The notes under the pieces were generated by a model. That model did no database searches. It worked only from the letters and a program-made list of their open reading frames with translations, and was not told the origin of the DNA. A DNA stretch of 16,544 nt, from positions 1 through 16,544 of the forward strand of contig CAKTCK010000044.1 in the NCBI GenBank assembly GCA_934539245.1, read 5' to 3'. This document shows positions 1-7,487 of this stretch, piece after piece (positions within the stretch are counted from its first letter, which is position 1; the number at the start of each line of letters is the position of its first letter). The DNA comes from an uncultured Faecalibacterium sp. (GTDB taxonomy: Bacteria > Bacillota > Clostridia > Oscillospirales > Ruminococcaceae). The translations under genes were made by a program, and so were the position numbers.

Positions 1-536
1 AAGGTCACGTTGGGGGTGTGCAGGGGCAGATCCTGCAGCTGGGGGAACATGGCGTGCAGGTTCATCTCGGTGGCGCACACCGCAGACACGATGCAGCGCA
101 CCACGTTTTTCAGGTAGGTCTCGTTGCGGTCCTCCACCGTGATGATCTTTTCCCAGTCCCACTGATCCACATAGACCGAGTGGAGGTTATCCAGTTCCTC
201 GTCCCGGCGGATGGCGTTCATGTCGCAGTACAGGCCCTTGCCCACGCGGAAATCGTAGTCCTTCAGCGCCTGACGCTTCCACTTTGCCAGCGACTGCACC
301 ACCTGTGCCTCGGTGCCGCTGTCCTTGATGTCAAAGGTCACCTTGCGCTCCACGCCGTTCAGGTCATCGTTCAGACCGGTGGAAGCCTCCAGAAACAGCG
401 GTGCGGACACGCGGTACAAATTCAGCGTGGCGCACAGGGTATCGGCGAACAGCCGCTTCACCGTGCCGATGGCGCGCTGGGTGTCGTACAGGTTCAGTGC
501 AGGTGTGTAGTTTGCCGGGATGATGATCTTGCTCAT
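1..536 (-). CDS. asnA: Aspartate--ammonia ligase (asparagine synthetase A), 5' part only
   Basis: Makes asparagine from aspartate, ammonia and ATP in the cytoplasm. The first 178 codons are in the window and the rest runs off the left edge; the E. coli family member is about 330 residues, so roughly half is present. The translation (MSKIIIPANYTPAL...) aligns by eye with AsnA along its length. It has the SLAKWKRQAL block at about 82-91, GLYCDMNAIRRDE at 101-113, and LHSVYVDQWDWEK at 118-130, which corresponds to the class II aminoacyl-tRNA-synthetase-like core of this enzyme. The ATG at 536 is chosen because GAGGGG lies about 8 nt upstream. It is transcribed alone from its own promoter and is separated from the liv operon by a terminator. 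The leader is only about 78 nt, too short for a T-box, but contains two hairpins. Identification is secure from sequence recognition. Confidence 0.95.
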   Translation of the reverse strand, partial: MSKIIIPANYTPALNLYDTQRAIGTVKRLFADTLCATLNLYRVSAPLFLEASTGLNDDLNGVERKVTFDIKDSGTEAQVVQSLAKWKRQALKDYDFRVGKGLYCDMNAIRRDEELDNLHSVYVDQWDWEKIITVEDRNETYLKNVVRCIVSAVCATEMNLHAMFPQLQDLPLHTPNVT

Positions 537-565
537 AACGTTTACCCCTCATTCTGTGTGGTTTG

Positions 566-606
566 CGCCCCGCTTTCCCGAGCCGGGGCGTGGCTTTTGC
601 AAAGCC
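566..606 (-). promoter_or_regulatory. Two adjacent hairpins in the asnA leader
   Basis: Two perfect inverted repeats lie between the inferred asnA transcription start (about 614) and its ribosome site. One has arms GGCTTT/AAAGCC at 592-597 and 601-606. The other has arms CGCCCCG/CGGGGCG at 566-572 and 584-590 with an 11-nt loop. Neither is followed by a T-run, so they are not terminators on this strand. They could protect the 5' end of the mRNA or tune translation. The dyads are seen directly; any function is inference. Confidence 0.45.
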
Positions 607-620
607 GGAATACTGCACCC

Positions 621-649
621 ATTATGGCACAATTTTTTACGAAAGTAAA
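621..649 (-). promoter_or_regulatory. Sigma-A-type promoter for asnA
   Basis: On the minus strand a TTTACT -35 box (644-649) and a CATAAT -10 box (621-626) are separated by exactly 17 nt. The start of transcription would fall near 614, giving a leader of about 78 nt. The same TTTACT -35 hexamer with 17-nt spacing occurs before the MATE gene. Confidence 0.6.
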
Positions 650-660
650 GTGATAACAGG

Positions 661-701
661 AAAAAGCAGTTCCGAAACGCCCATGGGCGTTTCGGAACTG
701 C
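661..701 (-). terminator. Intrinsic terminator of the liv operon (36-bp perfect palindrome)
   Basis: Positions 666-701 are a perfect palindrome with 18-nt arms (each arm ends in GCAGTTCCGAAACG... or its complement). On the minus strand it is followed directly by TTTTTCC, which makes it a rho-independent terminator about 20 nt after the livF stop codon. On the plus strand no T-run follows, so it should act on the liv transcript only. It insulates the asnA promoter, which begins about 12 nt further on. Confidence 0.85.
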
Positions 702-721
702 AAATCAAACTATTTTTCCGT

Positions 722-1435
722 TTACCCGCCCAGATAGGCGCTGCGGACGCGCTCGTTGGTCAGCAGCTCGGCACCGGTGCCGTCCATGACTATGCGGCCG
801 GTCTCCAGCACATAGGCGCGGTCGGCCACCGAAAGCGCCATCTGCGCGTTCTGCTCCACCAGCAGGATAGTCATGCCCTCCTTGTGGATGTCGCGGATGA
901 TGTCAAAGATCTCCTGCACCAGCAGCGGCGAAAGACCCATGGAAGGCTCGTCCAGCATCAGCATGGAAGCGTTGCTCATGAGCGCACGTCCCATGGCCAG
1001 CATCTGCTGCTCGCCGCCGGACATGGTGCCCGCCAGCTGCTTGCGGCGCTCCTTCAGGCGGGGGAACAGGGTGAACACCTTTTCCTTGTTGGCGGCGATG
1101 GTGGAAGCGGGCTGGGTGTAGGCGCCCATATCAAGGTTCTCGTCCACTGTCATGTGCAAAAACACATGGCGTCCCTCCGGTACCTGTGCAAGGCCGCTTT
1201 CCACGATCTTGTGGGCGCGCACGCCCTTGATGCTTTTGCCCTTGTACAGCACATCGCCGGTGCGGGGCTTCAAAAGGCCGGAAATGGTTTTCAGGGTGGT
1301 GGATTTGCCCGCGCCGTTTGCACCGATCAGGGTGACGATCTCGCCCGCATTGACGGTGAAAGAGATATCCTTTACGGCGTGGATGTTGCCATAGTAGACG
1401 TTGATGCCGTCCACCTTCAGTAATGTATCAGCCAT
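722..1435 (-). CDS. livF: Branched-chain amino acid ABC transporter ATP-binding protein LivF
   Basis: One of the two cytoplasmic ATPases that power uptake of leucine, isoleucine, valine and related amino acids through LivH/LivM. The 237-residue length matches the family. Visible motifs are Walker A GANGAGKST (38-46), ABC signature MSGGEQQ (138-144) and Walker B MLMLDEP (158-164). The short form without a long inserted segment after Walker A, and the ending ...NERVRSAYLGG, are typical of LivF rather than LivG. The ATG at 1435 is preceded by AAGGAGGG and lies only 3 nt after the livG stop, so translation is probably coupled. It is the last gene of livJHMGF and is followed by a strong terminator. 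Substrate specificity within the hydrophobic amino acid family is inferred from the operon, not visible in this subunit. Confidence 0.95.
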   Translation of the reverse strand: MADTLLKVDGINVYYGNIHAVKDISFTVNAGEIVTLIGANGAGKSTTLKTISGLLKPRTGDVLYKGKSIKGVRAHKIVESGLAQVPEGRHVFLHMTVDENLDMGAYTQPASTIAANKEKVFTLFPRLKERRKQLAGTMSGGEQQMLAMGRALMSNASMLMLDEPSMGLSPLLVQEIFDIIRDIHKEGMTILLVEQNAQMALSVADRAYVLETGRIVMDGTGAELLTNERVRSAYLGG

Positions 1436-1438
1436 GGC

Positions 1439-2278
1439 TCAGCCCTCCTTTTTGCCCAGATAGGCCTCGATGACCTGCGGGTTATCGCGGATCTCGTCCG
1501 GGGTGCCCTTGGCGATGATGCGGCCGAAGTTCAGCACCGCAATACCCTCGCAGATGCCCATGACAAGGCTCATATCGTGCTCGATAAGCAGCACGGCAAT
1601 GTTGAACTCGTCGCGGATGCGGCGGATGGTCTCGGTCAGCTCGGCAGTCTCGGAGGGGTTCATACCGGCGGCAGGCTCGTCCAGCAGCAGAAGCTTCGGG
1701 CCGGTAGCCAGTGCGCGCATGATCTCCAACCGGCGCTGTGCGCCGTAGGGCAGGCTGCCGGCCTGTGCGTTGGCAAGGTCTGCCATGTGGAAGATGTCCA
1801 GCAGTTCCAGCGCACGCTCGGTGCACTTTTTTTCCTCTTTCCAGTAGTTCGGCATCCGCAGCAGAGAGGAAACCAGATTATACTTCATGGACTCGTGCAG
1901 ACCCACCTTGATGTTGTCGATGACGCTCAGCTCCTTGAACAGGCGGATGTTCTGGAAGGTACGCGCCACGCCCATACGGTTGACCTGATAGGTCTTTTTT
2001 CCGGCGGTGGGCATCCCGTCGATCAGGATGGAGCCGCGGGTGGGCTGGTAGACGTTGGTGAGCAGATTGAACACGGTGGTCTTGCCTGCGCCGTTGGGGC
2101 CGATCAGACCGGCGATCTCGTTGCGGCCGATCATCAGGTTAAAGTTGTCCACAGCGGTCAGACCGCCGAAGTCGATACCCAGCTCACGCACGTCCAGAAT
2201 GGGCTTTTTGTCCTTGTCGCGGTCGGTCAGAAAACCGCCGGAGGGCACACTGTGCAGTCTGGTCTTGAACTCACTCAT
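1439..2278 (-). CDS. livG: Branched-chain amino acid ABC transporter ATP-binding protein LivG
   Basis: Second ATPase of the transporter. With the start chosen here it has 279 residues: Walker A GPNGAGKT (60-67), signature LPYGAQRRLE (176-185), Walker B KLLLLDEP (195-202) and the H-loop histidine at about 234. The signature is the degenerate PYGxQRR form usual in LivG. The ORF is open further upstream to 2323, but the ATG at 2278 has AAGGAGG about 9 nt ahead, whereas the upstream start would intrude deeply into livM. The chosen start overlaps the livM stop by 8 nt (ATGAGTGA), a classic translational coupling. The first 25 residues (MSEFKTRLHSVPSGG...) precede the ABC fold and look like a small N-terminal extension. 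Confidence 0.95.
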   Translation of the reverse strand: MSEFKTRLHSVPSGGFLTDRDKDKKPILDVRELGIDFGGLTAVDNFNLMIGRNEIAGLIGPNGAGKTTVFNLLTNVYQPTRGSILIDGMPTAGKKTYQVNRMGVARTFQNIRLFKELSVIDNIKVGLHESMKYNLVSSLLRMPNYWKEEKKCTERALELLDIFHMADLANAQAGSLPYGAQRRLEIMRALATGPKLLLLDEPAAGMNPSETAELTETIRRIRDEFNIAVLLIEHDMSLVMGICEGIAVLNFGRIIAKGTPDEIRDNPQVIEAYLGKKEG

Positions 2279-3299
2279 GGTCAGCGGCCTCCTTTTTGGT
2301 ATGTTTGCGGAACAGTTCGCCATTCATGGCCTTTTCCACGATGCGGCTCAGGGAGAAATCGTAGCTGCCCAGCAGTCCGCCCGGGCGGAAGATCATCATC
2401 AGCACCAGCACCAGCGAATAGACCACCATGCGGTAGCTCTCAAAGCTGCGGGTCGCCTCGGGCAGAATGGTCAGCACGGTAGCGGACAGAATGGAGCCCA
2501 GCATGGAGCCCATGCCGCCCAGAACCACCATGACAAGGATCTCGATGGACTTCATAAAGCCGAAGGTGGAGGGGTTCAGCACGCCGATGTAGCAGGCGTA
2601 CAGACCACCCGCCAAGCCTGCAAAGGCAGCGGAGAAGGCAAAGGCCATCACCTTATAATAGGTGGTCTGGATGCCGCAGCTCTCGGCGGCAATCTCATTG
2701 TCGCGGATGGCCAGCACGGCGCGGCCGTGGCGGCTCTTCATCATGGCGTGGATGAGGAAACAGGTGATGACCACGCACAGGAACACGTTGGTAAAGTTGG
2801 AATACTTGGGGATGTTCTTCAGACCCTTGGAGCCATAGAACAACTTGAAGCCCAGCACATCATCGATGTTATTCAGGGTGATGCGGATGATCTCGCCAAA
2901 GCCCAGCGTCAGGATGGCCAGATAGTCGCCGGTCAGGCGCAAGGCAGGGATGCCGATAAGCACCCCGAACAGCCCGGCGATCACCCATGCCAGCACCAGA
3001 CCGATGGCAAAGGCCACGCCCTTGGGCAGGCCCGAAGATTTAGTGAACAGGGCGCAGGCGTAGGCACCCACCGCCATAAAACCGGCATGACCCAGCGGCA
3101 GCTGCCCCAGATAACCGGTGGCAACGTTCAGCGAGACAGCCAGAATGATATTGATGCCCACGGTCAGCAGCACCTTATTCTGGTAGGTGGACAGCATATT
3201 GCCGGTCACATAGGAAAGCCCCACGAACAGCAGCCCCACCAGCACCAGATTCATCAGGTAGCGCACGGGCATTTTGAGGGTCTTGCGTTTGGTATTCAT
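2271..3299 (-). CDS. livM: Branched-chain amino acid ABC transporter permease LivM
   Basis: Integral membrane permease that forms the translocation pore with LivH. It has 342 residues, a basic N-terminus (MNTKRKTLKMPVRY) and multiple hydrophobic segments, the first at about 13-32. It carries the family blocks NVATGYLGQLPLGHAGFMAVGAY, ALRLTGDYLAILTLGFGEIIRI and GGMGSMLGSILSA; the first two are hallmarks of LivM. The Gly-rich GGMGS...GS loop is the EAA-like site that contacts the ATPases. The ATG at 3299 follows an AAGGGGG ribosome site and sits 12 nt after the livH stop. The C-terminus runs on about 30 residues past the last membrane segment into a charged tail (FRKHTKKEAADHE) whose codons overlap the livG start. 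Confidence 0.95.
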   Translation of the reverse strand: MNTKRKTLKMPVRYLMNLVLVGLLFVGLSYVTGNMLSTYQNKVLLTVGINIILAVSLNVATGYLGQLPLGHAGFMAVGAYACALFTKSSGLPKGVAFAIGLVLAWVIAGLFGVLIGIPALRLTGDYLAILTLGFGEIIRITLNNIDDVLGFKLFYGSKGLKNIPKYSNFTNVFLCVVITCFLIHAMMKSRHGRAVLAIRDNEIAAESCGIQTTYYKVMAFAFSAAFAGLAGGLYACYIGVLNPSTFGFMKSIEILVMVVLGGMGSMLGSILSATVLTILPEATRSFESYRMVVYSLVLVLMMIFRPGGLLGSYDFSLSRIVEKAMNGELFRKHTKKEAADHE

Positions 3300-3311
3300 C
3301 GTTATGCCCCC

Positions 3312-4190
3312 TTACACCTTTTCCTGCACCTTGCGGCCAAGGAAGCCCGTGGGCTTGACCAGCAGCACGATGATCAGAATTGCAAACGTAACAGCGTCCT
3401 TCCATGCGGAAAGGCCGATGGCGGAAACAAAGCACTCGCACAGGCCGATGGCAATGCCGCCGACCATGGCACCCGGGATGGAGCCGATGCCGCCCAGCAC
3501 GGCGGCGACGAAGGCCTTCAGACCCAGCATGGAGCCCATGGTGGGGGTGGCCTGCGGGTAGGAGCAGCAGTACAGCACGCTGCCGATGCCTGCCAGCGCC
3601 GAGCCAACGGCAAAGGTGAAGGAGATGGTGCTGTTGACGTTGATGCCCATCAGGCGGGCAGCATCCATATCTTCCGAAACGGCGCGCATAGCTTTGCCGA
3701 GCTTGGTCTTTTGCACCAGAAAGGTGAGCACCAGCATGGACAGCACGGTGACCACCAGCGTGATGATGGAGGTAAGACCCAGCGGCACCTTGCCCAGACG
3801 GAAGGTCTGGTTGGTGTAGTAGGCGGGGATCACCTTTGCACCGGAGCCCATGATCAGCTCTGCCGTGTACTCCAGAAAGAAGGAGACACCAATGGCGGTG
3901 ATCAGCAGCGAGATGCGGGGTGCGCTGCGCAGGGGGGTGTAGGCGATCTTTTCGATCACCACGCCCAGCAGCGTACAGGTGATGATGGTGGCGCACACAG
4001 CGGTGACCGGGCCAAGACCCAGCTGGTTCATGACGAACCACGACATGTATGCGCCCACCATGATGACATCGCCGTGGGCAAAGTTCAGCAGCAGGATAAT
4101 GCCGTACACCATGCTGTAGCCCAGTGCGATCAGTGCATAGATGCTGCCAAGGGACAAGCCGTTGATCAGCTGGCTAAAGAACACTGTCAT
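3312..4190 (-). CDS. livH: Branched-chain amino acid ABC transporter permease LivH
   Basis: Partner permease of LivM. From the chosen start it has 292 residues, the usual size for LivH. It begins MTVFFSQLINGLSLGSIYALIALGYSMVYG, the standard LivH opening, and has NFAHGDVIMVGAYM and GGIGSIPGAMVGG motifs plus about eight hydrophobic segments. The frame is open upstream to 4292, but that extension (MIFWRTPEQLFSG...) is encoded by the terminator-like hairpin between livJ and livH and is not family-like. The ATG at 4190 has AAAGGAAG about 10 nt upstream. It is the first gene after the intercistronic hairpin, so it and the genes below it are probably expressed less than livJ. Confidence 0.94.
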   Translation of the reverse strand: MTVFFSQLINGLSLGSIYALIALGYSMVYGIILLLNFAHGDVIMVGAYMSWFVMNQLGLGPVTAVCATIITCTLLGVVIEKIAYTPLRSAPRISLLITAIGVSFFLEYTAELIMGSGAKVIPAYYTNQTFRLGKVPLGLTSIITLVVTVLSMLVLTFLVQKTKLGKAMRAVSEDMDAARLMGINVNSTISFTFAVGSALAGIGSVLYCCSYPQATPTMGSMLGLKAFVAAVLGGIGSIPGAMVGGIAIGLCECFVSAIGLSAWKDAVTFAILIIVLLVKPTGFLGRKVQEKV

Positions 4191-4233
4191 GGTTGGATAC
4201 TTCCTTTCTTTGCGGCGTTTACACTTTTTGATA

Positions 4234-4282
4234 TAAAAAACGGAGAACGCCTGACCAGAAAAAAGCTGTTCCGGCGTTCTCC
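4234..4282 (-). terminator. Intercistronic terminator-like hairpin between livJ and livH
   Basis: Perfect 10-bp arms GGAGAACGCC (4242-4251) and GGCGTTCTCC (4273-4282) enclose a 21-nt loop. On the minus strand the stem is followed by GTTTTTTATATC, an intrinsic-terminator layout. It lies 62 nt after the livJ stop and about 50 nt before the livH start. The likely role is partial termination and 3'-end protection, so that binding protein is made in excess over membrane subunits. This is a known strategy in binding-protein-dependent ABC operons. Confidence 0.75.
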
Positions 4283-4344
4283 AAAAAATCATGGGGTTTG
4301 CTCTGTGCGGGCGGCTCCATCACCGGTGGATGGAACAGCGCGGA

Positions 4345-5556
4345 TCAGAACATTTCCTTCAGCTCGGGCTTGCCGTCCACGTAGGTCAGGATGGCAGTGC
4401 TCTTGACGGGGTTGTGGTGCTCGTCGAAGGTAAAGGTGCCGGTGATGCCCTCGATGGTGCCGCCGGCAATGGCATCGATGACGGCCTGCTTGTACTCGTC
4501 GGAGCCGGCCTCGAGGCCCTGCTCCTCGGCAGCCTTGATGCCGTACACGACGGTCATGGCAGCATCGTAGCCCAAGGGTGCAAAGCCGTTGGGGTAGGCC
4601 TCACCGTACTCGGCCTTGTAGGCATCCTCAAACGCGGCGCTGGAGCCCTTAGCGTAGCAGGCGCAGAAGTAGGAGTCCTTCAGCTGGTCAGCGGTAGCGT
4701 AGCCCTCCAGACCATCCCAGCCGTCGCCGCCCAGGAAGGGAACGGTCAGGCCAACGCTCTCGGCCTGCGCCAGGATCTGACCCACATCCTGATAGTAGTT
4801 GGGGCAGAACACCACCTCGGGACCCTTGCCAAGGATGCTGGTCAGCTGGGTCTTGAAGTCCACGTCGCCCTCAGAGTAGCTCTCCTGATCCACGATGGTG
4901 CCGCCCTTTGCCTCAAACTCCTTGGCAAAGTTCTCGGCCAGACCCTCGTTGTAGTCCTTGCCCTTCAGGAAGATGACGGCTGCCTTGGTGTAGCCCAGCT
5001 TCTCGTAAGCGTAATCTGCCATCTTCACGCCCTGGAAGGGGTCGGTGAAGCAGGCACGGAACACATTCCCGTTCACGGTGTCGGTCTCGGCATCGTAGGT
5101 AACAGCCTCGGCAGTAGCGGAAGCGGTGACCATAGGCATATTGTAATCGGCGCTCTCGGCGGCAACAGCCAGCGTGGGAGCGGTGGTTACATCGCCCACC
5201 AGAGCGGTGATGCCCTGATCCACCATCTTGGTAAAGCAGGTCACAGCCTGCGTTTCATCGCCCTGCTCGTCCATGGCGATGATCTCCAGCTGCTTGCCGT
5301 TGACACCGCCATCGGCATTGACCTGCTTCAAGTACAGGCTGGCACCGTTTACAACAGCCTGACCGTAAACGGAATTGTCACCGGTCAGGGGTCCCAGCAC
5401 ACCCACCTTGATGGTGCTGCCGGAAGCAGCGGTAGAACCGGCAGCAGAAGAAGCGGCCGTGCTTGCGGAAGAACCGCCGCAGGCAGTCAGAGCGCTTGCT
5501 GTGGCAACAACACCGGCAGCAGCCATGAACTGACGACGAGTGATCATCTTTTTCAT
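4345..5556 (-). CDS. livJ: Branched-chain amino acid ABC transporter substrate-binding lipoprotein LivJ
   Basis: Extracytoplasmic receptor that captures branched-chain amino acids for LivHMGF. It has 403 residues. The N-terminus shows a twin-arginine-like stretch (TRRQFMAAAG, RR at 7-8), a hydrophobic segment and a lipobox LTAC with the lipidated cysteine at 26. A Ser/Ala/Thr-rich linker follows to about residue 48. The mature part starts IKVGVLGPLTGDNSVYGQAVVNGASLYLKQVN, the signature of the type I periplasmic-binding fold Peripla_BP_6 (Leu/Ile/Val-binding). The ATG at 5556 has GGAGGAG 7 nt upstream. It is first in the operon, behind a good promoter and a leader hairpin. The exact ligand cannot be read from the sequence; other amides or amino acids are possible within this family. 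Confidence 0.93.
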   Translation of the reverse strand: MKKMITRRQFMAAAGVVATASALTACGGSSASTAASSAAGSTAASGSTIKVGVLGPLTGDNSVYGQAVVNGASLYLKQVNADGGVNGKQLEIIAMDEQGDETQAVTCFTKMVDQGITALVGDVTTAPTLAVAAESADYNMPMVTASATAEAVTYDAETDTVNGNVFRACFTDPFQGVKMADYAYEKLGYTKAAVIFLKGKDYNEGLAENFAKEFEAKGGTIVDQESYSEGDVDFKTQLTSILGKGPEVVFCPNYYQDVGQILAQAESVGLTVPFLGGDGWDGLEGYATADQLKDSYFCACYAKGSSAAFEDAYKAEYGEAYPNGFAPLGYDAAMTVVYGIKAAEEQGLEAGSDEYKQAVIDAIAGGTIEGITGTFTFDEHHNPVKSTAILTYVDGKPELKEMF

Positions 5557-5596
5557 AAAAATCTCCTCCTTCGGAGTGTTTTATAAAGTAAATTGA

Positions 5597-5641
5597 TAAA
5601 AACGGAAGCAAGGCCCTTCCCCTCTAAAGCGGCCTTGCTTC
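5597..5641 (-). terminator. Terminator-like hairpin in the livJ leader (possible attenuator)
   Basis: Perfect 11-bp arms GAAGCAAGGCC (5605-5615) and GGCCTTGCTTC (5631-5641) enclose a 15-nt loop. On the minus strand they are followed by CGTTTTTATC. This is an intrinsic-terminator layout placed inside the 5' leader of livJ, starting about 8 nt after the inferred transcription start. It could end read-through from the upstream MATE gene, act as an attenuator for the liv operon, or form a 5'-protective stem. The structure is seen directly; the choice among roles is open. Confidence 0.65.
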
Positions 5642-5655
5642 TGTTCTTATCTGTT

Positions 5656-5684
5656 ATTATAGCTATCTGGGTTCAAATCCGCAA
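5656..5684 (-). promoter_or_regulatory. Sigma-A-type promoter for the liv operon
   Basis: Minus-strand -35 TTGCGG (5679-5684), a 17-nt spacer and a perfect -10 TATAAT (5656-5661). The expected transcription start is near 5649, giving a leader of about 93 nt that contains the terminator-like hairpin. The surrounding stretch 5690-5829 is AT-rich and has no gene. It holds only a weak dyad (ATCTGT/ACAGAT around 5791-5810) and a poor second promoter match. Confidence 0.7.
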
Positions 5685-5829
5685 TTCACAAACCGTCCAT
5701 ACTTTTGGGCGCATTTTCTCGGCTTTGTTGATACTTTATACAAAAATTAAAGCGTGATTTTGTGCACTATTTCAAATTGTTCATTTTGTTTATCTGTGAC
5801 ATGAAACAGATTCACAAGTTGCAAAAAGG

Positions 5830-7251
5830 TTACAGGGTCTCCATCTCGGCGTCGGCGGCAAATTCGGCCTCGGCGCGGACTTCTGCGGCCTGTCCCTCGG
5901 CCTCGGCAACAGCCACCGGCTCTGCCAGTGCCTTGCGGATGGCGGTGACGTAGAACACCATGGAAAGCGCCGTGCCGATGCACCAGCCCACAGGCCATGC
6001 CATCCAGATGCCGGTAGAGCCCAGCGCGGTGGCGCTGAGCACGGCGGCAATGCCCACGCGCAGGATCAGGTCGGTGAAGGTAGCGATCATGAACCGCACC
6101 ATCAGGCCGCAGCCGCGCAGGATGCCGTCTGCCACCAGCTTGACCGACACCACAAAGTAGAAGGGAGAGAGGATGCGCAAGAACAGCATACCGGTGTCAA
6201 TGGCGGGGCCCTGCGGGTCGTTCATGAACAGCAGCAGCAGGAAGCGGCCAAAGAAGAAGTACAGCATTACCAGCGGCACGCACAGCAGCCACACCAGATT
6301 GCGGCCTGCGCCAAAGCCCTCCTTCACGCGGTCCATCTTGCCTGCACCCATGTTCTGGGAGGTGTAGTTGGAGATGCCGTTGCCCAAGGTGGTAAAGGAG
6401 GTGATGACCATGTTGTTCAGCTTAACGGCGGCAGAGTAGCCTGCAATGACGCTGGCGCCAAAGGTGTTGATGATGCTCTGCAGGATGATGTTGCCCACCG
6501 AGACAAAGCTCTGCTGCAGGATGCTGGGCACAGCCACCACGGCCACCTTGCCCAGCATATTCCACGAGAACAGCTGCACATGACCCTCGGTGTGGAAAGC
6601 GCGAATGCGGCGGAACACCACCACCATGGCCAGCACGCAGCTGACACCCTGACACAGGAAGGTAGCCCATGCCACACCGGCAATGCCCATCTTGAAACCG
6701 GCGACGAACAGGATATCCACGCCGATGTTGGACAAAGAAGAGACTGCAAGGAAGTAGAAGGGGGTCTTGCTGTCGCCAAGGGCAGAGAAAATGCCGGTGG
6801 CAATGTTGTAGAAGAACATGAAGGGCAGACCCAGAACGTAGATGTCCAGATACAGCGCGGAATCTGCAAGGATCTCCTCCGGGGTATTGATGAGCTCCAG
6901 CAGGGCATCGCAGCCAAACAGACCGATGCCCATCAGCACCGCGCACAGCACTGCAGAGCCGATGAGGGAGGTGTAGACCGAGGTCTTCATCTCGCCGTAT
7001 TCCTTTGCGCCAAAGTAGCGGGACACGATGACCGAGCAGCCAATGTTGCAGCCGAACGCAAAGGCGATGAAGATCAGGGTGATCTCGTAGCTGTTGCCCA
7101 CCGCAGCCAGCGCGTTCTCGCCGATGAACTTGCCCGCCACCAGACTATCCGCGATGTTGTACAACTGCTGGAAAATGATGCTGCCGAACATGGGCAGACA
7201 GAATTGCCACAATACCTGTGACGGCTTGCCCACCGTCAGATCCTTATTCAT
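5830..7251 (-). CDS. MATE-family efflux transporter
   Basis: Multidrug and toxic compound extrusion family membrane protein, expected to export organic cations or metabolites using a Na+ or H+ gradient. It has 473 residues and about 12 hydrophobic segments. It opens MNKDLTVGKPSQVLWQFCLPMFGSIIFQQLYNIADSLVAGKFIG, the usual start for clostridial members of the NorM/DinF-like group. MATE-like blocks recur in the second half (AVPSILQQSFVSVGNIILQSIINTFG). The ATG at 7251 has GAGGAGG about 9 nt upstream. The last 33 or so residues form an Ala/Glu-rich acidic tail (…VAVAEAEGQAAEVRAEAEFAADAEMETL region), beyond the final membrane segment, which is not usual for the family. The gene is apparently monocistronic with its own promoter. 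No obvious hairpin terminator lies immediately after the stop; the livJ-leader hairpin may serve. Substrate is unknown. Confidence 0.92.
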   Translation of the reverse strand: MNKDLTVGKPSQVLWQFCLPMFGSIIFQQLYNIADSLVAGKFIGENALAAVGNSYEITLIFIAFAFGCNIGCSVIVSRYFGAKEYGEMKTSVYTSLIGSAVLCAVLMGIGLFGCDALLELINTPEEILADSALYLDIYVLGLPFMFFYNIATGIFSALGDSKTPFYFLAVSSLSNIGVDILFVAGFKMGIAGVAWATFLCQGVSCVLAMVVVFRRIRAFHTEGHVQLFSWNMLGKVAVVAVPSILQQSFVSVGNIILQSIINTFGASVIAGYSAAVKLNNMVITSFTTLGNGISNYTSQNMGAGKMDRVKEGFGAGRNLVWLLCVPLVMLYFFFGRFLLLLFMNDPQGPAIDTGMLFLRILSPFYFVVSVKLVADGILRGCGLMVRFMIATFTDLILRVGIAAVLSATALGSTGIWMAWPVGWCIGTALSMVFYVTAIRKALAEPVAVAEAEGQAAEVRAEAEFAADAEMETL

Positions 7252-7310
7252 TGCAAAAATCCTCCTCTATAACGACTATAAATGGTAAAAACAGCGTAAA
7301 TGCCGCAACC

Positions 7311-7339
7311 AGTATAGAACCGAAGCACCAAAAAGTAAA
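7311..7339 (-). promoter_or_regulatory. Sigma-A-type promoter for the MATE transporter
   Basis: Minus-strand -35 TTTACT (7334-7339), 17-nt spacer, -10 TATACT (7311-7316). Transcription would start near 7304, giving a leader of about 53 nt with the GAGGAGG ribosome site near its end. It diverges from the eno promoter. Confidence 0.65.
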
Positions 7340-7487
7340 GAGAAATTTTGGTATATCTGCCATACGAAATTTACATAGCAGTCATAGTGTATCCCCGCTG
7401 CCGCAAGGGGGCAGACTGTAAACGGGTTTTCCACGGCGGTTTGCGCCCCTGTTAAAAATTTAGGTCTGCAAACATCCGCACCGGCTC
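7340..7487. other. Divergent intergenic stretch between the MATE and eno promoters
   Basis: No credible ORF. Small dyads are visible: CTGCC/GGCAG at about 7400-7416, set inside CCCG/CGGG arms and followed by TTTT, and GTTTGC (7439-7444) / GCAAAC (7468-7473) flanking an AT-rich centre. The latter could be a regulator site or a weak RNA stem. No known riboswitch was recognised. Confidence 0.3.

Noticed and set aside
537..720. T-box riboswitch before asnA
   Set aside because: Some Firmicute asnA genes are T-box controlled, but the inferred leader is only about 78 nt and lacks a recognisable T-box sequence; only simple hairpins are present.
2279..2323. Longer N-terminus for LivG starting at 2323
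   Set aside because: It would overlap livM by 53 nt; the ATG at 2278 has AAGGAGG at correct spacing.
4191..4292. Longer N-terminus for LivH starting at 4292
   Set aside because: The extra 34 residues would be encoded by the livJ-livH terminator hairpin and do not look like LivH, while 4190 has a ribosome site and the family start.
2055..4406. 783-codon plus-strand ORF antisense to livG, livM and livH
   Set aside because: It is an open shadow frame caused by GC-rich third positions; the product is His/Gln-rich low-complexity with no family features, and the opposite strand carries unmistakable Liv proteins.
5746..5775. Second upstream liv promoter (TTGAAA, 18 nt, TTTAAT on the minus strand)
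   Set aside because: A plausible match, but in AT-rich sequence where such matches are expected by chance; the TATAAT promoter nearer livJ is better.
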